Shown piece after piece: positions 61,597-64,000 of a DNA stretch of 64,000 bases; positions within the stretch are counted from its first letter, which is position 1; each line of letters opens with the position of its first letter. The DNA is from Lachnoclostridium sp. (GTDB lineage Bacteria; Bacillota; Clostridia; Lachnospirales; Lachnospiraceae). Both the position numbers and the translations under genes were made by a program. The stretch covers positions 1-64,000 of the forward strand of contig JAETRR010000005.1 of NCBI GenBank assembly GCA_021770065.1. Reading direction: 5' to 3'. Below the pieces are notes generated by a model that did no database searches, was not told the origin of the DNA, and saw nothing but the letters and a program-made list of their open reading frames with translations.

Positions 61597-62844
61597 TTAC
61601 TGTTCACACATCACTATTCCGCGAGGTGTTTCTGCACTGTGATATCCGGCCAGCCAGCCGCTTGTCCAGGCCCACTGCAGATTATAGCCTCCGCATGCCC
61701 CGTCCACGTCCAGAATTTCCCCGGCAAAATACAGGCCCGGCATCTGCAGGGATTCCATAGTCTCCGGATTCACTTCCCTGGTATCCACGCCTCCGCAGCA
61801 GACCTGGGCGCGATCAAAGCCGTTGCAGGCCGATATCTTTACCTCAAAAGCGGTGCAGGCCGAAAGAAGGGCTTTTTTCTCACAGTCTGTGAATGCTGCC
61901 GCAGGCCGATCCGCAGAAATTCCCGCTCTTTTTAACAGACAGTCTGCCATTTTTTTCGGAAAGAGCCCGACCAGAAGCTGCCCGGCGCTTTTGCCGGATC
62001 CGATGCGGATCCTCTCCTCCCAGAAGGCCTCTGTTTCCTCCTCTTTCAGAAACGGAAGCAGATTTAATATAACTCTCACCTCTCTGCCTTTATGGAGTTC
62101 TTTCACTCCATAGCGGCTTACCTGAAAGATCGGGATTCCGGAAAGGCCGTATTCCGTAAACTGCACCTCACCCCTGTCCTCTGCCAGCAGACGCTCCTTT
62201 GAAAAAAGAGAAACCCGGGCCTCCATGCGGAGTCCCTTTAATTTCGGAAACGCCGGATCGGGAGAGCGGAGCTGAACCAGGGCCGGAAGAGGCTCTATAA
62301 CCGTATGCCCCATGGCTCTTGCAAAGCGGTAGCCGCTGCCGTCAGATCCGGTCTCGGGAGCCGCACAGGAGCCGGCCGCCAGAATCAGCGCGTCACCCTC
62401 ATAGGTCCATCCCGGGGTCTCTGCCAGATAACGTCCATTTTCCCGGCAGATCCTCTGTACTTCTGTGTTCAATGCCAGCTTTACCCGGTAATGTTCCGCC
62501 TCCATACGCAGAGCCTCGGCCACAGAGGATGCCTGATCGCTGTAGGGGTAGAGATAACCGTCCCGGTCTCTGATCACAACTCCCAGACTGTGAAAAAGCT
62601 CCAGTGTTTCCGAAAGTCCGAAAGCATTCAGCGCTTTTTGTATAAATTCCGGAGAGCCGCCCCGGTAATGGGACAGGCTCTGATCCCGGTTCGTCAGATT
62701 GCAGCGGCCGTTGCCTGTAACCAGCAGTTTTTTTCCAATCTGCCTGTTGTGCTCTAGCACGGCCACCTTTGCACCTGCACGGGCGGCGCTTACAGCGGCC
62801 GCCAGGCCGGAGGCTCCGCCTCCTATAATGAGTACCCGTCTCAT
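61597..62844 (-). CDS. NAD(P)/FAD-dependent oxidoreductase, HI0933/BaiN-like
   Basis: 415-residue flavoprotein with VLIIGGGASGLAAAVSAARA at the N-terminus, KLLVTGNGRCNLTN and the C-terminal LYFAGEILDVDGACGGYNLQWAWTSG. The HI0933 family includes BaiN, proposed in bile-acid reduction in some gut clostridia; that activity cannot be assigned from sequence. The start follows AGAGGTG. It lies next to another flavoprotein on the same strand. Confidence 0.88.
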   Translation of the reverse strand: MRRVLIIGGGASGLAAAVSAARAGAKVAVLEHNRQIGKKLLVTGNGRCNLTNRDQSLSHYRGGSPEFIQKALNAFGLSETLELFHSLGVVIRDRDGYLYPYSDQASSVAEALRMEAEHYRVKLALNTEVQRICRENGRYLAETPGWTYEGDALILAAGSCAAPETGSDGSGYRFARAMGHTVIEPLPALVQLRSPDPAFPKLKGLRMEARVSLFSKERLLAEDRGEVQFTEYGLSGIPIFQVSRYGVKELHKGREVRVILNLLPFLKEEETEAFWEERIRIGSGKSAGQLLVGLFPKKMADCLLKRAGISADRPAAAFTDCEKKALLSACTAFEVKISACNGFDRAQVCCGGVDTREVNPETMESLQMPGLYFAGEILDVDGACGGYNLQWAWTSGWLAGYHSAETPRGIVMCEQ

Positions 62845-62894
62845 GCCTCTTGTTTCACCTCTTTTCTGGCTGTTTTTCTTTTTCTTTTAAAGCT

Positions 62895-64000
62895 TTACAG
62901 CTTCACCAGTCCCGATTCATACAGCTTCTGCAGAGACATTAAAATTCCGAATTTTGCATGGTACCAGGTAAGCCCTCCCTGAAAGTACACTGCATAGGGC
63001 GGTTTAACAGGTCCGTCCGCCGAAAGTTCAATGGAAGACCCCTGTACAAAGGCTCCCGCCGCCATGATCACGTCGCTGTCGTATCCGGGCATGGCCCAGG
63101 GCTCCGGGGTTACATAACTGTCAACCGGGGCTGCCGCCTGAATCCCCTTACAGAAGGCAATCACTCCTTCCGCTGTTCCAAAGGTTACTGCCTGAATAAT
63201 GTCATGGCGGCTCTCCGCCGCGCCGGGCACAACGGGAAAGCCCAGCTTCTCATAAATATCAGCCGCAAAGACGGCTCCCTTCAAAGCGCCTCCCACCACA
63301 GAGGGAGCCAGAAAGAATCCCTGATAAAAGCTGGTCATAACTCCAAGGGATGCCCCCACCTCTTTTCCGAGGCCGGGTGAAGTCAGGCGGTAAGCTGCCC
63401 GTTCCACACATTCCTCTTTTCCTGCAATATAGCCGCCGATAGGGGCAAGGCCGCCGCCGGGATTCTTGATAAGAGAACCCACACAGAGATCCGCCCCTGC
63501 ATCCGTAGGCTCTGTCCGCTCCACGAATTCCCCGTAACAGTTGTCCACCATACAGATCACATCCGGCTTTCGTTCTTTAATAAAGGCAATAAGCTCCCCG
63601 ATCCGTTTTACGGAAAGGGTAGGCCTGGTCTGATAGCCCTTGGAGCGCTGGATCGTCACCAGACGGGTACGATCATTTAAGGCCTTTTCTATGTTGGGAT
63701 AATCAAAGCTTCCGTCCTCCAGAAGATCCACCTGGCGGTAGGTAACTCCATATTCTGCAAGAGAGCCTGTGGACGGGCGGATTCCGATAACCTCTTCCAG
63801 CGTATCATAAGGCTTTCCCACCGGCGATAACAGTTCGTCCCCCGGCCTTAGGTTGCCGGAAAGCGCAACTGCCAGAGCGTGAGTGCCGCAGGCAATCTGG
63901 GGCCGCACCAAAGCCGCCTCTGTGTGAAACACATCCGCATATACGGCTTCCAGCTTATCCCGTCCCAGATCGTTGTAGCCATAACCGCTGGTAGAAGCAA
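62895..64000 (-). CDS. Methionine gamma-lyase family protein (YnbB-like), 5' end cut by window
   Basis: PLP-dependent Cys/Met-metabolism-like enzyme (once called aluminium resistance protein). At least 368 residues are visible; the frame stays open to the window edge, where STSGYGYNDLGRDKLEAVYA precedes PQIACGTHALAVAL. The PLP lysine is probably in DLCVGSLIKNPGGGLAP. The reaction is unproven. The C-terminus is complete (YESGLVKL). Confidence 0.88.
   Translation of the reverse strand, partial: ASTSGYGYNDLGRDKLEAVYADVFHTEAALVRPQIACGTHALAVALSGNLRPGDELLSPVGKPYDTLEEVIGIRPSTGSLAEYGVTYRQVDLLEDGSFDYPNIEKALNDRTRLVTIQRSKGYQTRPTLSVKRIGELIAFIKERKPDVICMVDNCYGEFVERTEPTDAGADLCVGSLIKNPGGGLAPIGGYIAGKEECVERAAYRLTSPGLGKEVGASLGVMTSFYQGFFLAPSVVGGALKGAVFAADIYEKLGFPVVPGAAESRHDIIQAVTFGTAEGVIAFCKGIQAAAPVDSYVTPEPWAMPGYDSDVIMAAGAFVQGSSIELSADGPVKPPYAVYFQGGLTWYHAKFGILMSLQKLYESGLVKL

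Overview
The window looks like a chromosomal stretch of a Gram-positive anaerobic Clostridium-class bacterium, most likely a Lachnospiraceae (Clostridium cluster XIVa) species. This is inferred from gene content and gene order: a GGGtGRT / NifU-like pair, the order sepF-ylmH-(aroB)-lspA-rluD, a radC-mreBCD-mrdA-minCDE-rodA-mgsA supercluster, a class B sortase, a bacteriohemerythrin, AGGAGG-type ribosome binding sites, and a lipoteichoic-type YfhO protein. No database search was possible, so the genus is not named. Almost all genes are on the minus strand. The window's left edge stops exactly at the 5' end of a 16S rRNA gene, whose promoter and leader are present.

Layout. 1-315: rRNA promoter, leader and first bases of 16S. 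0.3-9 kb: sortase B, a hybrid histidine kinase divergent from a bacteriohemerythrin, the GGGtGRT/NifU-like pair, a PilZ protein with a diguanylate cyclase (c-di-GMP module), and a TetR regulator. 9-16.5 kb: COG2509 flavoprotein, TraX-like membrane protein, beta-helix protein, topoisomerase III, RluA-type pseudouridine synthase, DUF234-type ATPase. 16.8-21.5 kb: a cellobiose-type PTS (EIIB, EIIA, EIIC, 6-phospho-beta-glucosidase) divergent from an AraC regulator. 21.5-30.3 kb: a very long inverted repeat, tmcAL, HAD phosphatase, PFL/ACT pair, metallo-hydrolase, coaE, polA and a zinc-finger anti-sigma-like protein. 30.3-39.1 kb: a rhamnose-type catabolic and ABC uptake operon with a divergent AraC activator and a tandem-repeat operator. 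39.1-49 kb: small coiled-coil gene, tRNA-Leu, yfhO, then rluD-lspA-aroB-ylmH-sepF-yggS-HlyD. 49-59.9 kb: P-loop gene and the mgsA-rodA-min-mrdA-mre-radC-DUF4321 cell-shape operon. 59.9-64 kb: two more flavoproteins and a methionine gamma-lyase-family gene cut by the window end.

The most unusual signal is not a gene. At least two families of structured intergenic repeats occur between minus-strand genes. Family 1 (about 105 bp; copies near 25465, 39421, 47245, 56463 and 59653, plus short or decayed variants) is a long hairpin bounded by CAGTTCCG and CTG. It always sits with its CGGAACTG end directly against the Shine-Dalgarno of the downstream gene, and its outer stem sequence changes on both sides together while pairing is kept. 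Family 2 (about 118 bp; 19627 and 47353, partial at 25573) shows two sets of compensatory changes. These look like structured 5'-leader elements or mobile hairpins. A third structure, an inverted repeat of about 200 bp, lies between the cellobiose AraC gene and tmcAL.
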